DNA of 64,000 bases from Parietaria judaica (GCA_954871525.1 OX940871.1:16088532-16152531), one strand, 5' to 3'; positions 48,235 to 60,288 are shown, counted from the first letter of the stretch. The notes: a model not told the origin generated them from the sequence alone. A program made the numbers and translations.

Positions 48235-48319
48235 ATCACTGACCAATGATATTGGGAACGTAAAGGTACACAGACAGCTTCCTCATCCTCTTGGGTCTTG
48301 AAGTAGATTTCTCCGCCAT
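45034..48319 (-). CDS. PIS1: CDP-diacylglycerol--inositol 3-phosphatidyltransferase (phosphatidylinositol synthase)
   Basis: Ten coding exons on minus: 48319-48244, 48026-47942, 47827-47778, 47674-47635, 47562-47518, 47435-47370, 46975-46861, 46773-46717, 46629-46534 and 45093-45034, giving 229 residues with all phases consistent. The enzyme joins CDP-diacylglycerol and myo-inositol to make phosphatidylinositol at the ER. The CDP-alcohol phosphotransferase motif is intact: D58-x2-D61-G-x2-A65-R66-x8-G75-x3-D79-x3-D83. Flanking blocks are KLSVYLYVPNIIGYIRVL, RISTACLLAILSQVY, GKASHKDVKDSTNFLFKLYY and SLFGWAVKQAVNLIQ. The last exon encodes KTAADVCVLYDIEKKQKA. The first coding exon follows a 5' leader intron (acceptor near 48345), whose upstream exon carries a small uORF. 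The last intron (1,440 bp) is enlarged by a hAT element. Length and motif match the plant enzyme closely. Confidence 0.95.
45399..46193. mobile_element. Non-autonomous hAT element in the last intron of PIS1
   Basis: A 795 bp insertion with a perfect 8 bp duplication CTGTTGAG (45391-45398 and 46194-46201). Inverted ends are CAATGGCCGAACTA and, from the right, CAGTGGCGGAACTA. A short Pro/Ser-containing open frame (45394-45624) crosses the left boundary and is not a gene. The rest is A/T-rich. Confidence 0.88.
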
Positions 48320-48669
48320 TGATACTCTCTGTAACTCCAACAACTGCATAGAAGGAATGCATCGAGTTACAATAGTCAGCTTCAAATTTCCAATCAAAAT
48401 TACACAAACAATCAAAGCGAATCGCAGCGTATTACCTCAAAAATCCCAAATCAAAGCTGAAAACAAGGAACCCACTTCAGATACTCGCTGCAAATCACAA
48501 AAAACGAAACGAAATCAGAAGCCGAGCCAAAACCCCTCCGAGCTTATCAGATCTCGAGCGCATCGCGGGACACGCCGTCGCTGACGAGGAGATCTGGGAG
48601 AGAGAGAGAGAGAGAGAGACCGACCTTGGAAACGACGAGAGAGAGAGAGAGAGAGGAATTTGGATGGTC

Positions 48670-48723
48670 TCAGAGATTGGGAGTGGAGGAAGAAGGAGAA
48701 GGCTTGGTCTTCTTCTTGGCCAT
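48670..48723 (-). promoter_or_regulatory. Upstream ORF in the 5' leader of PIS1
   Basis: On minus, ATG at 48723 opens a 17-codon frame (MAKKKTKPSPSSSTPNL) ending TGA at 48670. It lies in the probable first leader exon, which ends at a donor in TTTCCAAG|GTCGG near 48626. Its MAKK- start resembles the N-terminus of plant PI synthases, so it could be a former start codon left behind, or a translational control uORF. The CT-rich tracts around it are typical of plant leaders. Confidence 0.5.
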
Positions 48724-48898
48724 AGTAGTGTCTCTTGGTCTTCTTCTTCGAATCGGCAAGTGGCACTGAAATAAATCTCTTCTCTTCTCTCTTCAGGTGC
48801 TCGTCTTTTCTCTCTCTCTTTTTTTTATTCTCTATTTTTTTTTCTTCTCGAATTCTCTCTAATAGTTAATTATTTACTAGTTGGAATAAAATAAAGGC

Positions 48899-49270
48899 AG
48901 ATCACGGTAAAAGTATCTAACTTTGATCGATAGAAATGATAGGTTATAGTAAAAAATAAAGATAAAAGTGCTCAAAATTAACAAATATATGACGATGTAT
49001 AAAAGGAGCTATTCGAGTCATCGAAAACTCGAATGCACTCAAAGACAAAAACTAGTGCGATTTCAGATAGTCTTCGAGAAAGACTCCCGAGCAATGGGTG
49101 AAAAGGTCCGCGGATGCGAATCTCGGTAGCAATGGTGGAGGTTTCTTTGAGATGGAGAGAATGTGAGTGAGATATATTTCGATTCTGACTTTTTTTACGT
49201 TATTTCTCACTTTAAACTCGTATTGCTTCAATCAATTGGACTTTAGTTACTTTTATCGTAATTATCTTAA
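48899..49270. mobile_element. MULE-type MITE upstream of PIS1
   Basis: Left GATCACGGTAAAAGTATCTA and right (reverse complement) GATAATTACGATAAAAGTAA form an inverted pair about 370 bp apart, with ends like those of the element at 24903. No target duplication could be matched. Confidence 0.45.
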
Positions 49271-49551
49271 AAATAAATTACGAATAATTTATTAAATAAT
49301 TTATGAATAATGACAGCTAAGACTTGGAATATTAATACTTTCAATTATTGAGGGACCAATCTCCGAATTTGAAGAAAATCTCACAATCGAAACTTGCAGT
49401 GTAAGTAATAACTTATGCTCTTGTGTCCTTTATCATTTATATATGAAGAATACGAAATTCTGGGAGGATGTGAATATGTATGCTAAAATTTCTTTTAATA
49501 AGCCATTCCTTCAAAATTATTGATTTTTAGTGAAATTACTTGTGTTCCTGA

Positions 49552-49552
49552 A

Positions 49553-49632
<80 letters not shown>
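49552..49632. repeat. (AAT)n microsatellite
   Basis: About 27 uninterrupted copies of a three-base AAT unit, the longest simple repeat in the window and likely to vary in length. Confidence 0.97.
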
Positions 49633-51000
49633 TCTTATCATGAAGAGAAGTGTGAGCTTGTTTTGAAAAGCTTTTTTATATCAATTGAACAAAGAAAAGT
49701 TGGGTTTTTTTAATAGAGAACCGAGAATATAGAATAATTGTATTAAAATATTTAAATTAAAGAATAAAGCAAATATTCATATACGATAACTTACTTTTAA
49801 TAAAAAATAAAAATAAAATGCTTCAACTATAGGTGATGACCCTCCGTTGGATCGCTTAAATTGTTTTTGTTCACAAACGGCAAGCTAGAATATAAGAATA
49901 TTGGAGGCCTAATTTTTTTTTAATAAGTTGGCACTATCAGATAATATTACAATGCATTCTTGTATTATTAGATATATTGAACATGTGATACTATTGGCCA
50001 AATTTACATAAGTAGGCAAGCATTTTGCTTCTCATGGAGTTTGAAGCCCATGACCTCCAGGCCACTGAGTAGTAGTGTTACCATTAGAAAAAAAACAAGC
50101 TTTGTTATAATTATAATTTCAGTATTCAATGTTGCAATTTTGTGAACTTACTTAATGTTCAAATAGAATACGTGGGAGACATATCTTGTAACACTGAATT
50201 CTTAATCCAAATAAAGAGTTTATGCCGCTTCAAAATAGTACTTATGCCACAAAATCCATTTTTATTACACCAAGATTCCCTTTATTATGTATCCATGAGC
50301 TCCTTAGTAGCTTTAGACTTTCATGCATAATCGTTGGTAATATCTTCAAATGTTTTTATAGACAAGTGGGAAAGTGAGATGTTGAATTTTGACAACGAAA
50401 TAAGTCGTAGAAAAGAAGGATCCGAGTGAGGAACCATGTTGAGGCCACGACGATTTGTCCGGTGAAGAGCAGCGGCCAAGGCCAAGGCCAAGGCCACACC
50501 GAGGAAGCGAATCTAGATTTAGCTGTTTTTGGATTGTTGAGCATTTAAGGTGAGTATTTTCTTGTACATAACTAAGTCCATCTTTTTTCAGATGTTAGAT
50601 TTTGTGGAGGGAAAACGACTGCCGTTACGAGATCAAATCTCGGCTCCCAACAAAACATAAAAGCTAAATATCAAATTACGATAACTAGTCACATTTCGAC
50701 ACTTGGAAAAGTAGGATCTTGGAAGATGAACTAAGTAAAATTCAAAGACATATGAAGTCATTTTACAACAAAAATACAATCCAGAACCATTCATCCGGAT
50801 AAATCGCATGGCGATCGACAAAAGTGTATGACAAACAACCTAAAAATATGCCTATCATAAGATGGGAACGAAAAAACGAAATCCCCACATCCAGTTCAAC
50901 CCTAAACTTTCTCTTCAGATCCAATACACCTCTAAATTATGCTCCCAATTCCATTCATGGGAGTCATCAAGAAACTTACCAAAGCGTAATGCACAGAGCC
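49633..51000. other. Intergenic DNA between PAT10 and PIS1, with a possible SINE
   Basis: On minus, the sequence from about 50095 reads AATGGTAACACTACTACTCA, then GGTCATGGGCTTCAAACTCC. These resemble the A and B boxes of a tRNA-derived SINE (about 49925-50095). A short CCAAGG repeat is at 50475-50500. No protein gene recognised. The 3' untranslated end of PAT10 must lie just below 51001. Confidence 0.4.
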
Positions 51001-54000
51001 CTAGCAACAGCGACACGTTACACAATCCAAACATGTGTAAGGTCTCGAACTCTCTTCCAATTCCGACGGTGAAGGCAATGCCTCCAACTTGCACACCCCG
51101 GAACCGGCGCAGCAGAAATTAAAGATGTTTCTGCATATCCCTTGGCTGAACGGGTTGACCCTTATCGGAATCCCCCTGCAGAATTGAAATTTAACTGTAT
51201 AAATACAAAGAGATCGATAATTCTACTTTTTTTTATCAAGATATTTATAGCATATAATATATTCAGAGTATAGCCTAGTTGAGATGATCCCTTGCATTAA
51301 TGAGAACCTTTCATAAGATAACATTGTACTAGAATGCTTGGAATTAACTAGAATATTAAAAAATATCTAGAAATAGTAATAACCTATTTGAATATCTAGA
51401 ATTAGCAATAACCTAGTTTGTAGAGAGAAAATGAGAAATGTGTATTTCAAACTCTATAAAAAGTCGTTGAAATGAGTAAAGACCAAACATTAGAATATCT
51501 AACAAGCGAATAAACTAAGTAAAATACTTTAAAATCCATAAAGAATAAAATATTTATCCTTATTTGGGTACCATTAGAACATATAGGAATCTTAGAGGGC
51601 ACAAGGAGAAGTCAGAAAACGAACCTCAAGTATAAGATACGCCTACGCCTTATAATTTCAAATGTTGTTTGATTCGTCAGAGCAAGATAGCTGCACCAGA
51701 AAATCGATTCAAAACTATGGACTTCCGAAAATCAATCCAATACTCGTGTTACATGCTCTTTTAGATAGACAGCATATATTTTTCCCTTCTTTCTTTGTCG
51801 TAAATTTTTGGTTAATGGAAACATCAGTATCGATATAAAATACAAGGTTTGTTTGAACGAATTCTCGTGGTCAATGCTCTTTTAGGTAGATATAAAATTC
51901 TGTAACGCTTTGATGAATGATTTAGATCTACAACTAATCCTCTAAATTCTAAAATTGACAACATCAGAAACTGTTAAAATAAATACTGCACAAAAGATAG
52001 TACGGATTAGCTATATAATTGATTAAAATAACTATATTCACATCTAACTTCATATTGTTCGACATTTTCCGCTGTTTTTCTTTATTATTAACAAAGACAC
52101 AGGGGTAAACAGGCAATATATTTTCTACAGGCTTAACTCCCCCAGTTATTATTTCATTTGAGTTCATTTTACCTCACATAATTGAAAAAAGTAAGATTGG
52201 AACATAATTTATTTTACTTATTAAATATTTTCAACCCGAAGAAAAATATGGTAGAAGTTTGAATTTACCTGTGAAAGCCGAGCAGAAGAAGCAGAAAGAT
52301 CAAAGAAATTGACAAAATAATTAACAGCATAATCATGACCGCAGCCTTCCACCTGATCAATAACATCGAATCACAATCCGAAGAGCGAATATTCCTCTAC
52401 ATCACTAAGTAAAACGTAACTATCAAATAACAAGTGCCACCATATGTGACGATGAAGTAATTAAAGAAAGATATTGTACCAAGCCTTTGCCATATTAGTC
52501 TTCAGGTAAGTGATGTAAAGAAAGCCTGTCCAAAGACATAGAACGGTTTCCTCAAATATGTACCACCTACAAAAAGTATTCCAACAAAACCGGAAAAAAA
52601 AAATATTAAAAATAGGAGCTTAAGTTTAATATGGCTACCCGATGACGTCAGAGCTATAAAAGAACATGAACATCAAGCTCAGGCATTTTGCACTAAGTCA
52701 ATTTGTTGTTTTTTGGGAATTTTCTGAATATTTTACTCACGATGAAATTTTTATTTTGTACAATTTAATTTATGACTATCTTAGGAAACAAAATAATAAA
52801 ACTAATACCTATAGAGTAAAGAGATTAACTCATCTATATCATACTAATACAGTAATACTAACTACATATTAGTACTCTAACTAACTAATTAGAGTTAACT
52901 TCCTATATTTTCTGAGCAATTAGCAGTCAATTCTAACACATTCCATAACCACATTTGTGAGACAATCAACCGAGGTGCTACTTTTTAGTCGCATAAGTGG
53001 AAAACCAAAGAATATCGACTAAAAAAACTTAAGATATCAAAAAATAAAAATACTTACTAACATAGAGAAAAGCTCAACTGAATATATGTTCCTGAATACT
53101 ATTAGCCACATGAAGAGTGAAATTACAGAAAAATCCTGACAGAAGAACTCACCAAAATTTGCAGTGATTACCCTGGCCAATGCAGGTTCCGAGCCATACA
53201 CAGTGGTGATCAAACTGAAGTACACATCTATCACAATCATGACAATGTTTTGCTCGTGGAGGCTGCAAAGCAAACATAGCAATAAACTAACTATCAAGAT
53301 CTAATTAAATATTTGACAAACAACTTAAAACTAAACTATTAGAACCAAGATATTCATTTTCAACCACTTTGTGATAAAAAAAAAAACTCCACAAAATATA
53401 TATATATATATATATCAGAAAAAATGGTACGCATTTTTATTACTCTGTGCGGCCTGATGTAAGATTGTAAAAATTGGAAATTGCAATATCTTAAATTACA
53501 ATTAGAAAAAAAAAACGACTGAATGGCGAAACAAATATGTATATTATAATATATGGAAGCTGTAAAAGTATAATCTCACTACCTGTTCAATATTACAGTA
53601 GGTGCATAGCATACTTCTGCAAGAAGGAAAAGAAAGTGTGAGTCAATGCTTGTTGTATTAAAAGTTACAAGCACAACAAGTTATAAGGTTTTTCATAAGA
53701 TCTGAAATTTTTCACAAGAATTTCAAACGAGAAGTATAATGACGAAGTAAATGCCCTTAAAGTTCAAACCGAACCTAAAACATGAGAGAGCTTGGATCAT
53801 CAACATTTTAGATTTTGCAACTCAAAAGGCAAAGAACGTATGTGTATAATAAGATTATAAAACTTAAATGAACTGAGACTAATTAAAACAAGTTAATATT
53901 TGTATCCTAAAAGTAAACCTGCGGCTTATAAAGTTCATATATTAGATATACCTCACAATTTGGATATTTTTTTTATCTCGTGACCGACCTCCAAGTCTGA

Positions 54001-54992
54001 GAACTTATGGCATTATTGTGCGGCTTTATCTTAGCTTGTACATACATAAATCATATTTGGAAATAGCATAGCTAAACTTCTCAGAACAACGTACTATATT
54101 GTCAGTTTACCTAATTGAAAACCCCGGTGGATATAAGTCCGATAGTATCTTCGGCCAAGATGTTGAGTTTTCTTCCAAGAGAGCCGATCGGCAAGAGTCC
54201 ACAGTCCCTACCACGGTTCCATATTTGCTTGAAGCAGGCTGTCTTTGCTTAAACATTACACATTTAGAAAGTAATCAACTGAAGAATCCTCAGTCGAAAA
54301 GCTGAATCTTTATAAAGACCAAAAAGGAGAGCACGATTCTTCTTACTTTGAGTTAACCGATGCCGGTCTTTTATACACCGCGTTCGACTCGTTGATAGCC
54401 CTTACCGCATCAAGGACATATCTAGAAACAAAACGGTCCAAAGAACAGAGAAATCAAACAGTGTTCTCAACATATAAAACAACCAATTATCTATACTACG
54501 AGTCGAGAATTTACCCGGGGGACGAGCTCGAGGTGATGAAGTATTGGACTAATGTGACAAGAAAGAGCAATAGATATAAAGATGTGAACCTGATTCATCA
54601 AACAATTGATTATGAATTCTATCTTCAACATTACAAAACCAAAACATTTGATCAACCAATTCAGATTTGAAGATTACCATGGTTCTCTTCTAGTCTTCTC
54701 CATCAATTCCCCATCGAATAGGAACAGAACGCCCACATAAATCACATGAATAATCACCAACGAAGCTTTCAAAACCAAAGCAGATCTCCGAGCTGAAAAA
54801 CGAAACGTAAACCCCAGAATGACGAAATCAATTTTTTCCTTCCAATTTCGTCGAACTCCATTGAAGAAGACAGAGAAGAAGAGAGAAAGTGGGCGTACCG
54901 GGATCGGAGAGGCATGGAAGCAAGCGAGAACAGCGGTCCATGGAAAGATCAAGCGAGTCTGTGGATGGATTGCAGAAATCCAGAACCGTCAT
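51001..54992 (-). CDS. PAT10: Protein S-acyltransferase 10-like (DHHC palmitoyltransferase)
   Basis: Eleven exons on minus: 54992-54899, 54792-54678, 54589-54515, 54421-54347, 54227-54111, 53616-53583, 53262-53153, 52566-52480, 52352-52269, 51690-51625 and 51175-51001, giving about 343 residues. It transfers palmitate to cysteines of membrane proteins; Arabidopsis PAT10 acts at Golgi and tonoplast. The cysteine-rich domain holds [18 protein letters not shown] and [18 protein letters not shown], with the DHHC at residues 188-191. Four membrane segments are visible: [51 protein letters not shown] and [20 protein letters not shown]. The tail is Cys-rich, ending [10 protein letters not shown]. 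An in-frame TAA directly precedes the ATG, which fixes the start. The exon 4/5 join is the one weak call: the acceptor at 54228 is chosen because the better-looking one upstream meets a stop. Confidence 0.92.
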
Positions 54993-55980
54993 TTAAGTTG
55001 AAGCATTCGCTGATCACACGAGCTCTTCCATTGATTTCTCCCCTAATAAGTCGTTTCCTTTTCTCGACAACGGAACTTTCCCGAGAAAGTGACGGAAAAT
55101 CTCAACTGTACAGAACCTCCATCGAAATCACAAACAACCCTTTAGCTCTCCACCATGAACACGAATCAAATCTCCTTCGATCGGACTCGAGTCTGAACTC
55201 ACAGAATCTCTCTCTCTCTCTCGAGGAAGGAAGGTTGATTGATGAGAGACGAAGATGGTGATGATCCAATGGTTACAAGTGTACGAGAAATTCTGTGAAA
55301 CTTGTCTTTCGATCAGAGAATCATCATCAGCCGTTGGATCTTCCCAGCTACCAGTCAACAGCGACTTGATTAGATGGGCCCCACAAAAAACAACACCGTC
55401 GATGGCCCACATCTGAGTTATCTAGTTTTACTGAATTAATTTAACGGCAAATGTTATCAAAAGCCAGACTTTATATCACACATCTAATTTTTAATTTTTG
55501 TTTTTATGTAGTTTTTTAATTTTTATTAGGAAACTGTCTTTTTATCAATCAAGTAACAATGTATATTTAAGGAACACATTTTTCAAGCACAAATGTTAGA
55601 AAATTCCAATAAAGTATGGTCAAGTATGTGGTGCCATGATAAAGTATGATCATTTTCACTACCACTTCTGCTATACATAAAGCTATAAACATAAATCAAA
55701 GGATTAATCGCGATATAAGTCTCTTAATTTTAGTTAATTTACAATGCATAGCCTTAATTATTTAATAAAGAGTTATAGATTGTCTATACTAAACTGACAT
55801 TTCTTTGTCTAAACTCTAATGTCCCACCTGACAATTAAATATCCACATGGCATTTGCCACGTTAATTTTAAAATAAAAATTCTCACTTGCGAGACTCATA
55901 AATAATTTTTTTTAAACTAAGGCATTTGTAGTGTTATATGCAATTTTGGATGTATATAAAATTTGGGATTTAATAATGAA
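54993..55980. other. 5' leader and upstream region of PAT10
   Basis: 54993-55260 is GC-richer with CT-rich tracts on minus and is probably the leader. Beyond it the DNA is AT-rich with no gene recognised. Confidence 0.45.
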
Positions 55981-56071
55981 AAAAAAAATCCGCTAGCGAA
56001 GTCAAGGCTCATTTAGCCAATCTCAAGCTCACCTTGCGAAGCCCAAGGATCGGGCCCGAAGACGAAGCCGA

Positions 56072-56280
56072 CATGGCCAACAAGGCCGACGAAGCGACAT
56101 GGCCGACAAAGCCGACAAGGCGACGTGGCCGATGACGAGGTAACATGGCCAACGAGACAAGGCGACATGGCCGACGAAGCCGACATGGCCGACAAAGCCG
56201 ACAAGGCGACGTGGCCGACGACGAGGTAACATGGCCAACGAGGACGACAAGGTGACATGGCGAACGAAGCGGACAAGGCA
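56072..56280. repeat. Minisatellite of ACATGGCCGACAAAGCCGACAA-like units
   Basis: Degenerate tandem units of GACATGGCCGACGAAGCC and GACGAGGTAACATGGCCAAC, in higher-order blocks of roughly 100 bp (56100-56185 matches 56170-56250). Minus-strand frames give Ser/Cys/Pro-rich repeats and are artefacts. Confidence 0.8.
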
Positions 56281-56459
56281 TACGGCGCACCCTTTACAAG
56301 GTCACCAACGAACAACACACCAATCATCTCCCTGATTCAGGTGAAAGTGGTCACTACATTTTCCTATAAATAGGAGGTTTCTCCTCCTCATTTCACACAC
56401 TTTTCCACACTTGGAATTATCTCTCGAAAATGAGAGCTTCTCTCTCTAGAATTCTCCTT

Positions 56460-56740
56460 CTCCCCGAGAGTTAGGTGCCGACATTCCGCTCCTCGGAGTC
56501 TCGCGTATCTTGGCCCGTCAGGTACAAGCAGGAAACTTTATCCATGGCGGACGTTGTGCCTAGTCGACCTTCAATCCATGTCGACTCCAGAATTCTCTTT
56601 TTCCCGGCGAGTTGGGTGTCGACATTCCGCTCCTCGTAGTCTCGCGTATCTTGGCTCGTCATGTATAAGGATGAAACTTGATCCATGGCAGACGTCGTTC
56701 CTAGCCGACCTTCGATCCATGTCGACTCCCGATCTTTGTC
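56460..56740. repeat. Tandem duplication, 141 bp unit
   Basis: G(C/T)CGACATTCCGCTCCTCG through CGACCTTC(A/G)ATCCATGTCGAC starts at 56477 and again at 56618, two copies with few differences, inside the older LTR. Confidence 0.85.
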
Positions 56741-56944
56741 AAGGTGAGTGCTCTTGGGTGCCAAGGGTCGTTGACATCGATGCCTAGACCTGCCACCCCA
56801 GGCATGTCGACTCGACGCCTCCTAGCTCTGGCGCCTAGTTGGTGCAACTAGCTTCGCCATCTGGCTACATCGACAGAGACCCCCGTCTCCGCAATCAGCT
56901 CACGGCTTGCCCAGGCAAGCTCAGGTACGTATGGCTTAACCTTC

Positions 56945-57358
56945 TGTTGGACTCGATATGCTCGGATACCGATTCCTTAGACTGAGTCTGCGGATCTAGA
57001 CCGAAAACGGTCACCGCCAGCTCTAAGAAACTGTAATCGTTAATTTATGCACACGATTTGACGTTTAAAAAATATTGCGGAACCTTTTAAAAACTTTTAC
57101 TGGGTTAGAGTCCCTTACCAATAACCCTATCAAAATCGTCCGTGTCAAAATCAACTTACAATTAATTTCCCAAGATCGTGATGAATTAATTATTTTAATT
57201 TATTAACATGCTTAATCGTTTTAATCTAAGCATAAGTAATAAATCACTATCTTCGTTTGACAAGATGTGCTTGGTCTAGTGGTAACAAGTACATCACTTA
57301 GGACATTAGAGGTCCTGAGTTCGAGTCACCATGAGGGTATAAGTGAAATCCAAAGATC

Positions 57359-57398
<40 letters not shown>

Positions 57399-59327
57399 TA
57401 AAAAAAAAATCTTCTTAATCAATAAATATCAAGAACGTGTACCTTATTCAATTCGAAGACTCTGAATTTGTTCTTGAATCTTTGAGAGGTCTGCGCCTCC
57501 AATCCACCCTGCCTCTTGCTATTTTCTGTGGGAAGATAGCTCCCAGTTGTCTACAATGTATGACTCTGGGACTACGTCGCTGAGATGCGTGGGCTCTCCA
57601 TGAATAACCTCTAAACCCTAAAAGCAAAAACCCCGTGAAGAACTTCCCAGAGAAATTCGCAGGAACTGAGAATGGGAGAGAGAAATCGACTTTTCAAAAG
57701 TCTGATTAATGTGAAGTGTGTGATTTAGGGTTATATGGATCGCCTGTTTATAGGTAGCTGATCCCAACCAGTTTGGAGAGATTTACTCAACAAACTGGAG
57801 AGATTATCTCAACCATATGGAGATATTCACTCAAATGCTTGATTTAATGATTAAATCAAATAAAGAATAAATTCAAAGTAAATCTTTCTAGAAAATACCC
57901 TAAACGATTTAATAAATTAAATCTTGATATTTTCAAGATTTAAAATCACAAAATCATGATTTAAATATTATGATTATTTTCTTAATTAAATATTTCAGGA
58001 ATTAAATCCAATATTTAATTATCTCTCAAATTCGCAGGTTAAAATAGCGGCTATTTCGGCCCGCGCCGAAAAACTGTTTTGACTATAACTCTCAAACCGT
58101 ACATCGGAATTGCACGATTAAAAATGATAAATTCACAAAATTTGATTTCCCATAATCCTAGAATAGTTCTGGGGTCAAATTCAATTATCAATGTTCCTGG
58201 GCAGTACCAAAAACTTTGGTACTTTTGCCACTTTTAGGTTAATCTCTAAAAACGTGATATCAATCACGAATCATTCTAGATTGGATCTATTCAATGTTTA
58301 ATAAGTATATTAAACATAATTGCGATGTCATCCTTGTGGGCCTACAAAGGGGACAAATGGACAACACACCTGAGCTACGTTGAAAGTGTAGAGCTTTCAC
58401 CAACTTCGGATACATTCCATTATAGCTCGAAGCTGAACTCTCAAGTGTGCATAGTTTTATCTTCCTGACCACAGGTGTCCATCGATACTATCAGATACCT
58501 AAAGTGACCGGTTTTGTTATTATGATTCTTATCAAAAGGCTAAATAAATTATTATCGTTATGCCCTTTCGATGATATACGTTAATCCAATGATTGTTGCA
58601 AATCATTCATTTACGGGTTATGAATCCGTAAGCTGCGCATGAGTGCTTATTTGCTTCCCAGAAATCATAATAAGGAAATCATAAAGTTATTATCCATATA
58701 TGTAGTCATGCAGTTTACTACGGCTAACCTTCCGATCCCGATATGAAAGTAATTGAGAATACCAATGTATTCCGTAGCGATCAAATTAAAGACCATGTGA
58801 GTTATCCGTATAAACCCATACTACCTCAGGACATCAACCGATTTCATTTGATCATCATAGCGACCTTATCGTACTATCATTAGTGACAGACTTATTTGAT
58901 GATTTTGGATATAAGTGTATCCTTGTCCAGTATGAAGAGACTTCATACCCGATGAACTTAATTGTGCATGGACAATACTCTAACCCGATAATAGGACGTC
59001 ACTTAAATGTGATTTATTAAGTTCATCAATAGTCGTTCATGATCAGAAGTTCCCACTTCCGTTCTAGACTATGGACCAATTTTGAGTTCCTTATTTATGT
59101 TAGTCAAACCTCCTCACACATAGACCCTGTGCGGTGACTTTAACATAAATGCAAAGTTAAAGAACTAAGGATCAAACATTCAATTCGACAAGTATATCTT
59201 ATAATCCGGAGATAAATATATAAGATTATCATTAATAAGAACCTTTCATTCCTATGAAAACGATCATAATCATATACAAGCGGGATTAGCATCTGAATAG
59301 AGGACATATACGAAAATATGTCCAACA
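56945..59327. mobile_element. Solo LTR (2,383 bp), nested in older LTR
   Basis: Begins TGTTGGAC and ends GTCCAACA, a perfect 8 bp terminal inversion. Flanked by a perfect 5 bp duplication CCTTC (56940-56944 and 59328-59332). Removing it joins ...TATGGCTTAACCTTC to CACTTTGAACTACGTG, restoring a typical gypsy LTR sequence, which supports nesting. No protease, RT or integrase sequence is present inside, so it is a very long solo LTR or a non-coding LARD-like unit. It contains a SINE and a (TA)n tract. Confidence 0.82.
57265..57395 (+). mobile_element. tRNA-derived SINE
   Basis: TGCTTGGTCTAGTGGTAACA (box A-like) and GGTCCTGAGTTCGAGTC (box B) are spaced as in a tRNA promoter. The sequence then runs into a short unique part and a (TA)n tail at 57361-57394. 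It cannot fold as a full tRNA cloverleaf because the anticodon arm and acceptor stem are missing, so it is a SINE. Confidence 0.72.
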
Positions 59328-59332
59328 CCTTC

Positions 59333-59787
59333 CACTTTGAACTACGTGATGACCTGATCCCTTTAAAGGGTCGTAGGCAGCCTTTCACGAGGTGTGGCAT
59401 CAAATATTTTTACCCTTTATCTTTTCCCCGTCTTCAAGCGTATACAATGACAAGAGTCATAGAGGCGTCGGAGGTTCAGAATTTGGATCTGTTTTTAAGT
59501 TAAAGCCACTTTTACGCATTAACGTATAGTATAACCAATGATCATTAAGAAATTAGGTAAAATGATAATACACTTAACTCAATTGCGAATTATTATTGAC
59601 TTGAAAACTTGATTTTTATAGTACCACAAGACACCTTGACAATGAACAGAAATATAATATTTTATGACTAATAAGTGTCATTTTGAACGTTCAGCGGAGT
59701 AGTGTCGGAATTAATATTTTGATTTTCATAATTAGAGCTTAAGCACACATATCCATAGTCTCCGGAATTAATATATTAATTTTTATA
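59333..59787. other. Right part of the older LTR, then intergenic DNA
   Basis: 59333-59420 is the continuation of the gypsy-type LTR interrupted at 56944. After about 59510 the sequence is AT-rich with nothing recognised. Confidence 0.45.
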
Positions 59788-59795
59788 ATTAAAGC

Positions 59796-60280
59796 CAGTG
59801 GCGGAGTCAGCTTTTTGGTTCAGCCGAAGCACTATATAACTATTATAAATTATACTGAATTAATTTAAACAACATTCAATATTTATATTTTGTTTATGTT
59901 TTTATATCTGTAAGCGACCCAAAACACATAATTTTAGTGTGAAAATGTATAATCAATTTTCTTATCTCATTAAATAAATTAAACGCTACGTACCGTTTTA
60001 TGCAACAAAATCATAAGTAAGCTTTCTATAATAGGTAAAAAAATAAAATAAAGGCTAATATATAAATAATAAGAGTATATGTGACGAGGCAAAATTAAAG
60101 GAGATAAATCTCAATATCTCCTCCATACAAACATATGAAATTTCTTTAAAATTTCAATGTGCTTGATTATAAAATTTGCTAACTTAAGCAACACAAATAC
60201 ATTATCCCTTCCTTATTTTTTCTTTTGATATTTGAGTGTAAGCACGTGCATACGCTCGTGCGTATGTAGCTCCACCAATG
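59796..60280. mobile_element. Non-autonomous hAT element (485 bp)
   Basis: Ends CAGTGGCGGAGTCAGC and, from the right, CATTGGTGGAGCTACATACG. Flanked by ATTAAAGC (59788-59795) and ATTAAAAC (60281-60288), an 8 bp duplication with one mismatch. A hairpin CATACGCTCGTGCGTATG lies near the right end. No coding capacity. Confidence 0.75.
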
Positions 60281-60288
60281 ATTAAAAC

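Larger units (their letters stand above)
55985..56944 (+). mobile_element. Left part of an old gypsy-type LTR
   Basis: GC-rich repetitive sequence with a TATA box TTCCTATAAATAGGAGG (56363) and CT-rich leader. Its continuation is found beyond the nested solo LTR at 59333-59420, where CACTTTGAACTACGTGATGA and AAGGGTCGTAGGCAGCC resemble the 3' ends of Tat/Athila-type gypsy LTRs. The outer borders were not resolved. Confidence 0.5.

Noticed and set aside
54099..54305. 68-codon plus-strand ORF
   Set aside because: Antisense of PAT10 exon 5.
56009..56327. Three overlapping minus-strand ORFs of 73-104 codons
   Set aside because: Generated by the GGCCGAC minisatellite; low-complexity Ser/Cys/Pro repeats without domain features.
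57265..57345. Possible tRNA gene
   Set aside because: Box A and box B are present but acceptor and anticodon stems do not form, and a unique region with TA tail follows, as in a SINE.
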